A stretch of 64,000 nucleotides of DNA from Leptolyngbya sp. NIES-2104 (GTDB taxonomy: Bacteria > Cyanobacteriota > Cyanobacteriia > Leptolyngbyales > Leptolyngbyaceae). Below the pieces are notes generated by a model. That model saw nothing but the letters and a program-made list of their open reading frames with translations, was not told where the DNA came from and searched no databases. The first letter of the stretch is position 1; each line of letters starts with the position of its first letter. The stretch covers positions 5,208,001 to 5,272,000 of the forward strand of contig NZ_BBWW01000001.1 in assembly GCF_001485215.1 (NCBI RefSeq), given 5' to 3'. Shown here one piece after another: positions 36,513-43,203 of the stretch. The position numbers and the translations under genes are program-made.

Positions 36513-37079
36513 CTACAAAGCGGTTCTGGCAACAGATTGACGGACTGCGAGAGCCGCAACCAGCAGAGAGATACCACTCATGAGCAAGCTAATTCCGACA
36601 TACAGACCGATCAACCAAATTGCACTAAACGGAAAGCGATTCAGCACCATGATGCCGAGAATCAGAGTTACAATTCCGTTTAATGCAACCAGCCAGGACA
36701 TGCGATGACCTGCTCGATTCGTAAATGCCATGATGATGGTGTAGATTCCTTCGACAATAAACAGCACACCGAAGGCGAAAGTTAATGCCAGCAATGCGGA
36801 ACCTAAATTAAATAAGATGTAGCAGCCTGCGATCGCGTAAAAGATTCCTACTAATAGATTGAGCCAAAATCCTCGAACAGGCTTTGATTGAAACGATTGA
36901 ACAATCATCACACCGCCACTAATCAGCGTAATCCAGCCGATCATCAGGGTGAAAAATGCTGAAGCGATCCCTGGTAAAACGATCGCAACAATTCCAAGAA
37001 TGATCAGAGCAATACTCAGAGCAATGACCCAACCGGTTGATTTCTTGACGTTGACATCAAGCTGAAGATCTGGATTCAT
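36513..37079 (-). CDS. HdeD-like DUF308 membrane protein
   Basis: This 188-residue integral membrane protein belongs to the HdeD/DUF308 family, which in enterobacteria takes part in acid resistance at high cell density. Six hydrophobic segments in three similar pairs are visible, beginning WVIALSIALIILGIVAIVLPGIASAFFTLMIGW. The repeated G-x-x-x-I/L-P pattern is typical. It lies 42 bp upstream of the frameshifted glucosidase gene on the same strand and could be its operon leader. A copy of the shared 17-bp motif lies 139 bp upstream, tying it to the other genes of the 37-48 kb region. Role in stress is inferred. Confidence 0.87.
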   Translation of the reverse strand: MNPDLQLDVNVKKSTGWVIALSIALIILGIVAIVLPGIASAFFTLMIGWITLISGGVMIVQSFQSKPVRGFWLNLLVGIFYAIAGCYILFNLGSALLALTFAFGVLFIVEGIYTIIMAFTNRAGHRMSWLVALNGIVTLILGIMVLNRFPFSAIWLIGLYVGISLLMSGISLLVAALAVRQSVARTAL

Positions 37080-37218
37080 CCTGTGTAACCTCGCTTTTGC
37101 AAATGGTTTATGAGAAGAAAGAGCAATTCACTGTTCTTTCTGTTTAGAAATTGAGTAACAAAACTGATCGAGCGATCGCAGTTTGCAGGATGCTGCTTTT
37201 ATAAGCTAGAGCAATACC

Positions 37219-37235
37219 ATATGAAACTGATAGGA
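37219..37235 (-). promoter_or_regulatory. Shared 17-bp motif, site 1 (HdeD-like gene)
   Basis: The minus strand reads TCCTATCAGTTTCATAT, 139 bp upstream of the HdeD-like start and in the same orientation. It matches sites at 41184, 46985 and 47595 at 14 of 17 invariant positions. Confidence 0.65.
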
Positions 37236-37245
37236 TGCGGGTCAA

Positions 37246-37710
37246 TCAGTTTTTTGCAGTCGCGATCGCGCAGGTTCCTCTTGCCCAACCCCATTCTTCG
37301 GTTCCAACCGAGACTTCGGAACCTGCACGGACGTTGCCTTGTCCTAAGTCCACTAGCGAAATTGCAGTCGCTCCTTGAAATGAGCCTCGATAGATGGGTT
37401 GCCCCTGGTCATTTTTGCGATCGAAGGTCAGCGGTGAAACTTGTGGCGGTTGTCCTGCTCTTGTCCAGGTAATTTGGGTGAAGCGACCCTCTGCAAATTT
37501 TGCATCATAGTTCCAGCCGTTGACCTTCGTTCCGGTGCAGGAGAACTGTTGAGCTGTCGTAGGCGGTTGAGGTGGCGTTGTTTGTTGAGGTGGCTGAGGT
37601 GGCGTTGTTTGCTGAGCCGTGTTGTCCTGAGAAGAGCAACTTACACCCGCAATCACAAGGCTAATTCCAGCTAGTCCAACGGCGATCGTTTGTTTGGTCT
37701 TGTTTGTCAT
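37246..37710 (-). CDS. Hypothetical lipoprotein with proline-glutamine linker
   Basis: This small lipoprotein of 154 residues starts at ATG 37710 (MTNKTKQTIAVGLAGISLVI) and has the lipobox AGVSC followed by SSQDN. A linker with two near-identical QTTPPQPPQ units comes next. The mature domain (residues 55-154) begins FSCTGTKVNGWNYDAKFAEG and ends WGWARGTCAIATAKN, with two cysteines that may pair. I recognise no family. It is upstream of the HdeD-like gene on the same strand but a regulatory motif lies between, so a separate transcript is likely. Confidence 0.72.
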   Translation of the reverse strand: MTNKTKQTIAVGLAGISLVIAGVSCSSQDNTAQQTTPPQPPQQTTPPQPPTTAQQFSCTGTKVNGWNYDAKFAEGRFTQITWTRAGQPPQVSPLTFDRKNDQGQPIYRGSFQGATAISLVDLGQGNVRAGSEVSVGTEEWGWARGTCAIATAKN

Positions 37711-37796
37711 TGATCGTTTCCTGAAGTAGGTTATTTGAAATTTCAAAGTTAGCTCTTGCTGTGGTTGAGATGCCCTGTGTATTCAGACGGTCTTAT

Positions 37797-37930
37797 CGTG
37801 CTTTAAAGTTCTCTCACTGCGTTGTTTACCCGCCCCGGAATAGAATTCGGGGCTAACAAAACGAAGTCCACTGAAGGGGACTAAAAGCCAGGACGATTAT
37901 CTTCAGTCCTTTGAAACACGTTCCAGAGTC
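37797..37930. repeat. Interspersed palindromic repeat, truncated copy 7
   Basis: The left arm (ACTGCGTTGTTTACCCG, then CCCCGGAATAGAATTCGGGG) and the first inner hairpin are intact. The element breaks off after TCAGTCCTTTGAAA and lacks the right arm. The truncation lies just downstream of the DUF3611 gene. Confidence 0.8.
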
Positions 37931-37952
37931 CCCAGGATATACAACTGTAGTT

Positions 37953-38561
37953 CTAGTCAATATAAGAACTTCGATGCTGGCGAACTTGGTAAAGGAGCAG
38001 CATCGTGACCACTAGCCCAATCAATCCAGCGGCGATCGTATTCACCATCGCTTGAATTGCAATCATATTTGAGGGTGTGATCAATGTGCCTGCTGATCCA
38101 ACAGTCGTACCCACCTGATTGGGAGTAACAACGGTTGCACCTTGAGGCAAAGTTAGCATCCTGATCGTGAGTTCTCCGACTCGAAATAGGGCAATTAATA
38201 GCGCGATCGACATACTCGCGACATTCACAACAATCCCGATCCTTAAATCTCGAATGACTTCGGATTTAGCAGGGCGCAGATCGCGGTCTTCTAGCTTACG
38301 AGCGAGTAGCGTGTAGCGAAAACACCAATAGATACTAAACAGTAGAATGAACAAGCACGCGATCGCCATCCACAAGCCTAATGAGAGCCTCCCGGTTTGC
38401 TGTCTTCCAGGCTGAAACAGCACATTCGCAACCACGACCAGAATGGGAATGAATCCTAGCGCACACTGCAAGCCAAAGCCAATCCAACCCAACCAGCGAA
38501 AAGAACGAGCAATCTGGCGAGGCGTTTGGCTTGGTGCTTCAGAATCAGAGAAGTTGAACAT
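37953..38561 (-). CDS. DUF3611 membrane protein
   Basis: This 202-residue protein belongs to DUF3611, a family found mostly in cyanobacteria and plastid-bearing plants. I start it at ATG 38561 (MFNFSDSEAPSQTPRQIARSF), which matches the family start. Four hydrophobic segments are seen: one near WLGWIGFGLQCALGFIPILV, one at ACLFILLFSIYWCF, one at IGIVVNVASMSIALLIALF and one near the C-terminus. It lies 7 bp downstream of the interrupted DUF1400 gene, so before the IS insertion it was probably the last gene of a DUF1400-DUF1400-DUF3611 operon. The insertion may now be polar on it. The function is unknown. Confidence 0.83.
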   Translation of the reverse strand: MFNFSDSEAPSQTPRQIARSFRWLGWIGFGLQCALGFIPILVVVANVLFQPGRQQTGRLSLGLWMAIACLFILLFSIYWCFRYTLLARKLEDRDLRPAKSEVIRDLRIGIVVNVASMSIALLIALFRVGELTIRMLTLPQGATVVTPNQVGTTVGSAGTLITPSNMIAIQAMVNTIAAGLIGLVVTMLLLYQVRQHRSSYID

Positions 38562-38851
38562 AGAATCGTTAAGGTTCTTTCGTTGTTGCTGTTTCGGACT
38601 CACAACGGCACAGCGGCTCACCCAAGATTTGCTGCATCATTGAGGTGACTGTCTGCAAATGGTTTCTTGCTCGATCGCGAGTGTTACTCACTCTCTGACC
38701 CACTTGAGCGATCTTTTTACCATCGAAGAACACTTCTGGAAGTGGATAGTTCTGGAGGAATTGCATCATCGAAACGGTGTTGTCTGAAGTGGAACAAAAA
38801 AACTGGACAGGTGAATAAGCTACACCCCTCAACCTCATGGTAGGAGTAGAT

Positions 38852-39172
38852 ATGAGCCAAAACAAACGTAAACAACACAGCGCCCAGTTTAAAGCCAAAG
38901 TCGCCCTCGAAGCGATTAAAGGAGAAAAGACAATCGCGGAAATCGCGAGTCATTACAGCGTTCACCCCACGATGATCCACAACTGGAAACGGCAGCTTTT
39001 GGACGGTGCGAGTGAGTTGTTTGAACGCGGTGCGAAATCGAGTGCAGTGGAGCCAGAAACGAGCGCCCAAGTTGACGAGTTATATCGACAAATTGGCAAG
39101 TTGCAAGTGGAGCGAGATTTTTTAGCCAACAGGTCGGCACGATTGGGCTTGCCGACCGAAAAGCCTTGGTAG
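38852..39172 (+). CDS. IS3-family transposase OrfA
   Basis: OrfA carries the DNA-binding part of the transposase: 106 residues with a helix-turn-helix (FKAKVALEAIKGEKTIAEIASHYSVHPTMIHNWKRQ) and a leucine-zipper-like helix (VDELYRQIGKLQVERDF). The start is ATG 38852, with GGAG 6-7 bases upstream. At codon 90 the sequence T TTT TTA (39118-39124) is a classic -1 slippery heptamer in the correct phase. Ribosomes that slip there read on into OrfB and make the full transposase. Those that do not slip make this short protein, which in related elements represses transposition. Confidence 0.94.
   Translation: MSQNKRKQHSAQFKAKVALEAIKGEKTIAEIASHYSVHPTMIHNWKRQLLDGASELFERGAKSSAVEPETSAQVDELYRQIGKLQVERDFLANRSARLGLPTEKPW
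39118..39124 (+). promoter_or_regulatory. Programmed -1 frameshift site (TTTTTTA)
   Basis: The heptamer T-TTT-TTA lies in the OrfA frame. After a -1 slip the frame reads FFSQQVGTIGLADRKALVDS and joins OrfB without a stop, as in other IS3-family OrfAB fusions. Confidence 0.88.
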
Positions 39173-40008
39173 ATTCAGAGCATCCAGAGTTGAGCATTGT
39201 GCGTCAGTGTGAATTGTTGGGCATTGCGCGATCGAGTTTCTACTACCAAGCTTTGCCGCCGTCGGAAGAAGAACTGGCAATCATGCGGTTGCTCGACGAA
39301 CAATACTTGGAAACGCCGTTTTACGGCAGTCGGAAAATGACGGTGTTTCTGCAATCGCGAGGGTACAACGTGAATCGAAAACGGGTGCAACGGTTGATGC
39401 GGGAGATGGGGTTGTATGCGATCTATCCGAAACCCAATACCAGCAAAGCCGATCCAGAGCATCGGATTTATCCCTATCTGCTGCGAGGATTAGCCATTAC
39501 GAATGCGAATCAGGTCTGGTGTACCGACATTACCTATCTTCCAGGCGCGAAGGGACACTTTTACCTGGTAGCAGTGATGGACTGGTACAGCCGCAAAGTC
39601 TTGTCATGGCGCATCTCAAACACGTTAGAAGTGGCGTTTTGTGTGGAGGCATTGGATGAAGCATTAGCGGGTTATCCCAAGCCAGAGATCTTTAACAGTG
39701 ATCAAGGCGCACAGTTCACGGCGACAGCGTTCATCGATTGTCTCCAAGCAGCTCAAATCAACATCAGCATGGATGGGCGAGGCAGATGTCATGACAACAT
39801 TTTCATTGAGCGATTATGGCGGAGTTTGAAGTATGAGTTGATTTATCTCAAGTCATTCGAGAATGGACAGCATTTGAATCAAGAAGTGAAACACTGGTTT
39901 CAATGGTACAATCAAGTCAGACCACATCAAGGATTAGAATACAAGACACCGAATCAAGTGTATTGTAGTAGTCTAAAGAATGTGAACATGAAAGAAGCAA
40001 AAGCGTGA
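39166..40008 (+). CDS. IS3-family transposase OrfB (DDE integrase domain)
   Basis: This is the catalytic half of the transposase. The HTH_21-like segment (SIVRQCELLGIARSSFYYQA) is followed by the rve integrase core. The DDE triad is visible: D in WCTDITYLPG, D in FNSDQGAQFT and E in NIFIERLWRSLKYE. The C-terminal WYNQVRPHQGLEYKTPNQV is characteristic of the family. The frame opens with TTG at 39166, but it is most likely made as an OrfAB fusion by -1 frameshifting in OrfA. No internal stop or frameshift is present. The first codons overlap OrfA by seven bases. Confidence 0.95.
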   Translation: MVDSEHPELSIVRQCELLGIARSSFYYQALPPSEEELAIMRLLDEQYLETPFYGSRKMTVFLQSRGYNVNRKRVQRLMREMGLYAIYPKPNTSKADPEHRIYPYLLRGLAITNANQVWCTDITYLPGAKGHFYLVAVMDWYSRKVLSWRISNTLEVAFCVEALDEALAGYPKPEIFNSDQGAQFTATAFIDCLQAAQINISMDGRGRCHDNIFIERLWRSLKYELIYLKSFENGQHLNQEVKHWFQWYNQVRPHQGLEYKTPNQVYCSSLKNVNMKEAKA

Positions 40009-40513
40009 ATTGAATCTAGATCAGTAAAGTTAGTAGAATTGAGATCTAGAACTGTAGCTTATTCACTATCTATTTCTTGTCCAACCCTACGGGTCCATCT
40101 CAGTCATCTTTTGCAGAAAGTACGATCGCAGATCTCAACGACTGTACGGGTTCAACGCGACGACGATTGTAAATCACTTGTCCGAGTTGATGTAATAGAA
40201 GCTCACCCGGTAGCGTGTTCAGAGTTCGATCTAAGGTGAGAAAGTTGACGTTCACTGGTTGATTAAGAAATCCTCGTAGAGCTTCTGGATCGGCTCCAGC
40301 TAGTCTAAGTTGAAACTGTCGTACAGGTACTAACTGACCTGTTTCAACGAATTTTTGCATATCTTCAACCGAAAAGGTTTCTTGAAAAATTCCATATTTC
40401 AAGATGACTCGTTCAGCGGCAAGCGTTGGAGTCGCGTAACTGAAGACTCCAGCACCCAATCCCACCATTAGAGTTCGTCTAAGCCACTTTGATAACATCG
40501 TTTTAGAGATAAG

Positions 40514-41122
40514 TTATGGACAGCTTGCAACGCGATCGAGAGTCGAAGCGGATGGACAATTACAAATCAGATTAAACAAAAATTCATTTGCTTCTAGAGC
40601 AGGAGGAATGCGCTGTGCAAGTGCATTGACACGGTTGTAAGCCCGTTCGACGCGAGGGAGCTGTACAGTCATTTCGTTGATCGGATAGTTACTCATTACT
40701 TCCAGGATTGAGATGCTTTGATTATTTCGATAAGAAGTGATTAATGCCGATCGCAAAGGTTGTAAGCTATCAGGAACCGTAATCGAACCGAGAGCGTTAC
40801 TGAGTTGGAATAGCATAAAATCCGCGATCGTATTGTTAAAGTTGCGCTCACTCAAGGGACGAGGAATCGCAATCTCACGGGTTAACGTGGATCGGATTGC
40901 TTGGGAAGTATTGGGAATTCTGGCGAAAAAGCTTTGTAAAGTGGTTCGCTGGGTTTCACCTGTTTCGACAAATCTGCGGAAATCGCTAAATGGAACGGAG
41001 GTACGAGATTCGTTAAACACTAAAGTAACGGTGTCGATCGCACTAGCACGAGAACTCAAGGCAAGACTCATCGCTAGAAACACACCCATTCCTAAAATAT
41101 TAAGCTGTATTCTCTTATGCAT
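40514..41122 (-). CDS. Stand-alone exported DUF1400 protein
   Basis: This 202-residue protein is a tandem paralogue of the IS-interrupted gene 15 bp downstream. The signal peptide is at residues 1-28 (LGMGVFLAMSLALSSRASA). The DUF1400 pattern follows: TVTLVFNESRTSVPFSDFRRFVETGE, LSNALGSITVPDSLQPLRSAL, and the closing ISILEVMSNYPINEMTVQL. Both paralogues continue for about 55 residues into a helical tail with a CxC near the end (CNCPSAS here, CRCESE in the other). DUF1400 normally precedes an alpha/beta hydrolase domain; here a separate lipase gene lies 56 bp upstream, so the domain may act in trans. A shared 17-bp motif lies 61 bp upstream. Confidence 0.82.
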   Translation of the reverse strand: MHKRIQLNILGMGVFLAMSLALSSRASAIDTVTLVFNESRTSVPFSDFRRFVETGETQRTTLQSFFARIPNTSQAIRSTLTREIAIPRPLSERNFNNTIADFMLFQLSNALGSITVPDSLQPLRSALITSYRNNQSISILEVMSNYPINEMTVQLPRVERAYNRVNALAQRIPPALEANEFLFNLICNCPSASTLDRVASCP

Positions 41123-41178
41123 CGATTTAACTGCCGCTCAATCCAGCAATGTGATGAATGTTCCATCACAATACTGAA

Positions 41179-42240
41179 TTAAAATATGAAACTTGTAGGA
41201 CGCTCAGCGGCAGTTCGTTGGAAAGCTTGGAAGCTGATTTGTTTCAACCTGCTGACCAATTGACCTCGATAAAGGGATACAGCGTGGCTAGTCCCCATCT
41301 CGCCGCCCGCATAGTCTAAAAACACCCATTCTTGTCCAGCGTGGTGATATTCCTGATTTCGCAGATTGGAAGGAGGAACCATCGGCACAATATCAGCAAG
41401 ATTGATGATTCGATAGTTATTTGGCGCGATCGTATTGAGATATTGCACAAAAGCGCGATCGCCCACTCTCGGAGCCGCATAGCTGTACAGACGAAGTTGA
41501 TTTTTGAGCTTAGAATTTTGAGCTAAATCTGCTGTTGCGAGTGTTGCCAATGCTCCCCCTAGACTATGCCCAACGACGAAACAAGGTAATGCTGGATTCA
41601 GTTGATTTGCAACTTGGCGGACTTGCTCTGAAAGTTGCTCATAAAGCCGCAGAAAGCCGGTATGAACTCTACCTCGTTTCGTTCCAGCTTGTAGATAATC
41701 GCTCTGGGTTGCTTGAAAGTTAGCAATCCATTCTTTCGGGTTAGAGGTTCCCCGGAAAACAATCAGATTATGTTCAGAGGTCGTCAGGGCAAATCCGATA
41801 AAAGCTTGGGTTGGCTTTACAATTCGCTGAGTAATTCGATTGCCTATCGGACTAAGATTTCTCAATAAAGTAGTTGTAGCATCCAAGCGAACATTGAAGG
41901 TCGCGATTTGAGTGTATCGATCGAGTCGATCGCTATAACTGGGTAGACTGCGAATTGCACCATTAAACTGGGGATCGCGCCGTTTTTGCTCGAACTGTTC
42001 CATCCCGATTTGACTGCACTGAATCAAGATTCTGGAGATTGCGCGATCGTAAGCGATCGTAGGTGAAAGAGTGATTTGACCGCTTAGATCTTTCCGAGTG
42101 GTTGGACTATCATCTGCACCAAATAGGGCTTCGATTGTTCCATCATCGGTTTGTGCTTGTGCAGATTGGGCGACGATACTTGCTGAGAAACTAGCTGTCA
42201 TGCTGCCTACTAAAAGCCTGCGTCGATTGAGTTTAGTCAT
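41179..42240 (-). CDS. Class 3 lipase, exported
   Basis: This is a triacylglycerol-lipase-like enzyme of the Lipase_3 family, 353 residues. The start is ATG 42240, followed by a twin-arginine-like signal (KLNRRRLLVGSMTASFSASIVAQSAQAQ), suggesting Tat export. The catalytic triad is complete: S226 in VVGHSLGGALATLA, D283 in INLADIVPMV and H319 in GTSHAVSLY; VFRGTSNPKEW is the oxyanion and lid region. It sits in an apparent operon after the 1210-residue hydrolase and YihY genes (26 bp gap) and before the DUF1400 pair. The last codons contain the 17-bp motif thought to control that pair. Confidence 0.9.
   Translation of the reverse strand: MTKLNRRRLLVGSMTASFSASIVAQSAQAQTDDGTIEALFGADDSPTTRKDLSGQITLSPTIAYDRAISRILIQCSQIGMEQFEQKRRDPQFNGAIRSLPSYSDRLDRYTQIATFNVRLDATTTLLRNLSPIGNRITQRIVKPTQAFIGFALTTSEHNLIVFRGTSNPKEWIANFQATQSDYLQAGTKRGRVHTGFLRLYEQLSEQVRQVANQLNPALPCFVVGHSLGGALATLATADLAQNSKLKNQLRLYSYAAPRVGDRAFVQYLNTIAPNNYRIINLADIVPMVPPSNLRNQEYHHAGQEWVFLDYAGGEMGTSHAVSLYRGQLVSRLKQISFQAFQRTAAERPTSFIF
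41184..41200 (-). promoter_or_regulatory. Shared 17-bp motif, site 4 (DUF1400 operon)
   Basis: The minus strand reads TCCTACAAGTTTCATAT, 61 bp upstream of the DUF1400 start. It is embedded in the last codons of the lipase gene (…TSFIF), so coding and regulatory functions would overlap. It is the most divergent of the four sites. Confidence 0.55.
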
Positions 42241-42266
42241 GAAACATTTACTTAAGGTGAACAAGG

Positions 42267-43193
42267 TTATTGATTCAAATCCTGACGACGACGGCTGCCG
42301 AATAGATGCGCGAAAACATAGGACATCACACAGCCAAATAGAAAAATCTGACAGGTGAGAAAAATCCATAGCAACAAAATCATCACGCCACCGATCACAC
42401 CATAAGACAGAAAATGGCTCCCGATCGAGATCACGCTATTACTCACTAATTGCTGAAGCCCAACCAGCAACGAAGCTACAATCAGCGCACCCAGCCACAC
42501 ATCGCGCCATGAAACATAGCTAGACGGTAAGGTTTTGTACAGAATGCAAATCGCGATCGCTAAAATCAAAAACGATGCACTCGTTTCTAATCCCCTTGTT
42601 AATTGAGATGGATCAATCTGAAGCCAAGAGACTGTTTCTTGAAACGTTGAGAACAGCTTCAAAATTCCCTTGATCACAATACTTGAAATCAATGAGGCAA
42701 CTAACAGCAAAGCCGTTCCCAGTACTAGCACAAATGAGAATAGCTTATTTGCCACAAAGAAAAGCATCATTTTCGCGGGTGATCCCGATTCAGAAATACG
42801 ACTCGACGATCGCCAAATCTTATTCACAGAACTTCTAAGAATGCCAAATACTGCACTCGCCGCCCACAGCAACACCACAAATCCGATGACTCCGGCTCCT
42901 ACACTATTTTGATTGAGCGAAATCACAGTTCCTTTGATTAACTCATGCACCTCTGGCGGAAGGTATCGCTGAATGGCTTGTTCGATCCCTTGAAATGCTT
43001 CTGTTCCAGGTGCAATCAGTTTACCGATAATGCTAAGAATCACCATCAGCAAAGGAAACAACGAAAACAGCGCAAAATAGGACAGCGAAGCCGCCATTCC
43101 GGGACAGTTATCTTGATCCCACTTCAGCCCGGTTTGAATCAGGAGTTGAGCGGGTTTTGAGGGAATCAGCGTCGATCGGATATATTGCAGCAT
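42267..43193 (-). CDS. YihY/BrkB (UPF0761) family membrane protein
   Basis: This 308-residue integral membrane protein belongs to the YihY/BrkB family, once thought to be RNase BN; its true role is unsettled. The N-terminal signature is GLKWDQDNCPGMAASLSYFALFSLFPLLMVIL, with the conserved A-x-x-Y-x-x-x-x-S-x-x-P-L core. About six membrane segments follow, including VGAGVIGFVVLLWAASAVFG and the C-terminal GVIGGVMILLLWIFLTCQIFLFG. The C-terminus is basic. Only 10 bp separate it from the large hydrolase gene upstream, and 26 bp from the lipase gene downstream, so the three form one operon. Confidence 0.92.
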   Translation of the reverse strand: MLQYIRSTLIPSKPAQLLIQTGLKWDQDNCPGMAASLSYFALFSLFPLLMVILSIIGKLIAPGTEAFQGIEQAIQRYLPPEVHELIKGTVISLNQNSVGAGVIGFVVLLWAASAVFGILRSSVNKIWRSSSRISESGSPAKMMLFFVANKLFSFVLVLGTALLLVASLISSIVIKGILKLFSTFQETVSWLQIDPSQLTRGLETSASFLILAIAICILYKTLPSSYVSWRDVWLGALIVASLLVGLQQLVSNSVISIGSHFLSYGVIGGVMILLLWIFLTCQIFLFGCVMSYVFAHLFGSRRRQDLNQ

Positions 43194-43203
43194 AGGACAT
43201 CCT

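Larger units (their letters stand above)
38785..40102 (+). mobile_element. IS3-family insertion sequence, complete, 1318 bp
   Basis: The left end TGAAGTGGAAC and the right end, read inwards, TGAGATGGACC, are terminal inverted repeats. Inner blocks TGGACA and GTGAATAAGCTACA are also inverted. The flanking direct repeat is GTC (38782-38784 and 40103-40105). Two overlapping ORFs in the 0 and -1 frames plus a slippery T6A heptamer match the IS3 plan. All parts look intact, so the element is probably recent and still active. Confidence 0.95.
38569..40498 (-). pseudogene. DUF1400 protein gene interrupted by an IS3-family element
   Basis: The 5' part (40498-40103) encodes a signal peptide (MLSKWLRRTLMVGLGAGVFS...LAAE) and the DUF1400 core ending LRSAIVLSAKDD. 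The IS then supplies a TGA stop. The 3' part continues after the IS as NTVSMMQFLQNYPLPEVFFDGKK and ends ESETATTKEP at 38569. Removing the IS and one copy of the 3-bp duplication gives one open frame of 202 residues, the same length as the tandem paralogue upstream. DUF1400 is otherwise found at the N-terminus of cyanobacterial alpha/beta hydrolases; here it stands alone. The truncated 132-residue product could still be exported. Confidence 0.9.

Noticed and set aside
40053-40083. An inner right boundary for the IS at 40083 based on the strongest inverted block
   Set aside because: The outer boundary at 40102 gives matching TGA ends, a 3-bp target duplication and a restored reading frame, which the inner one does not.
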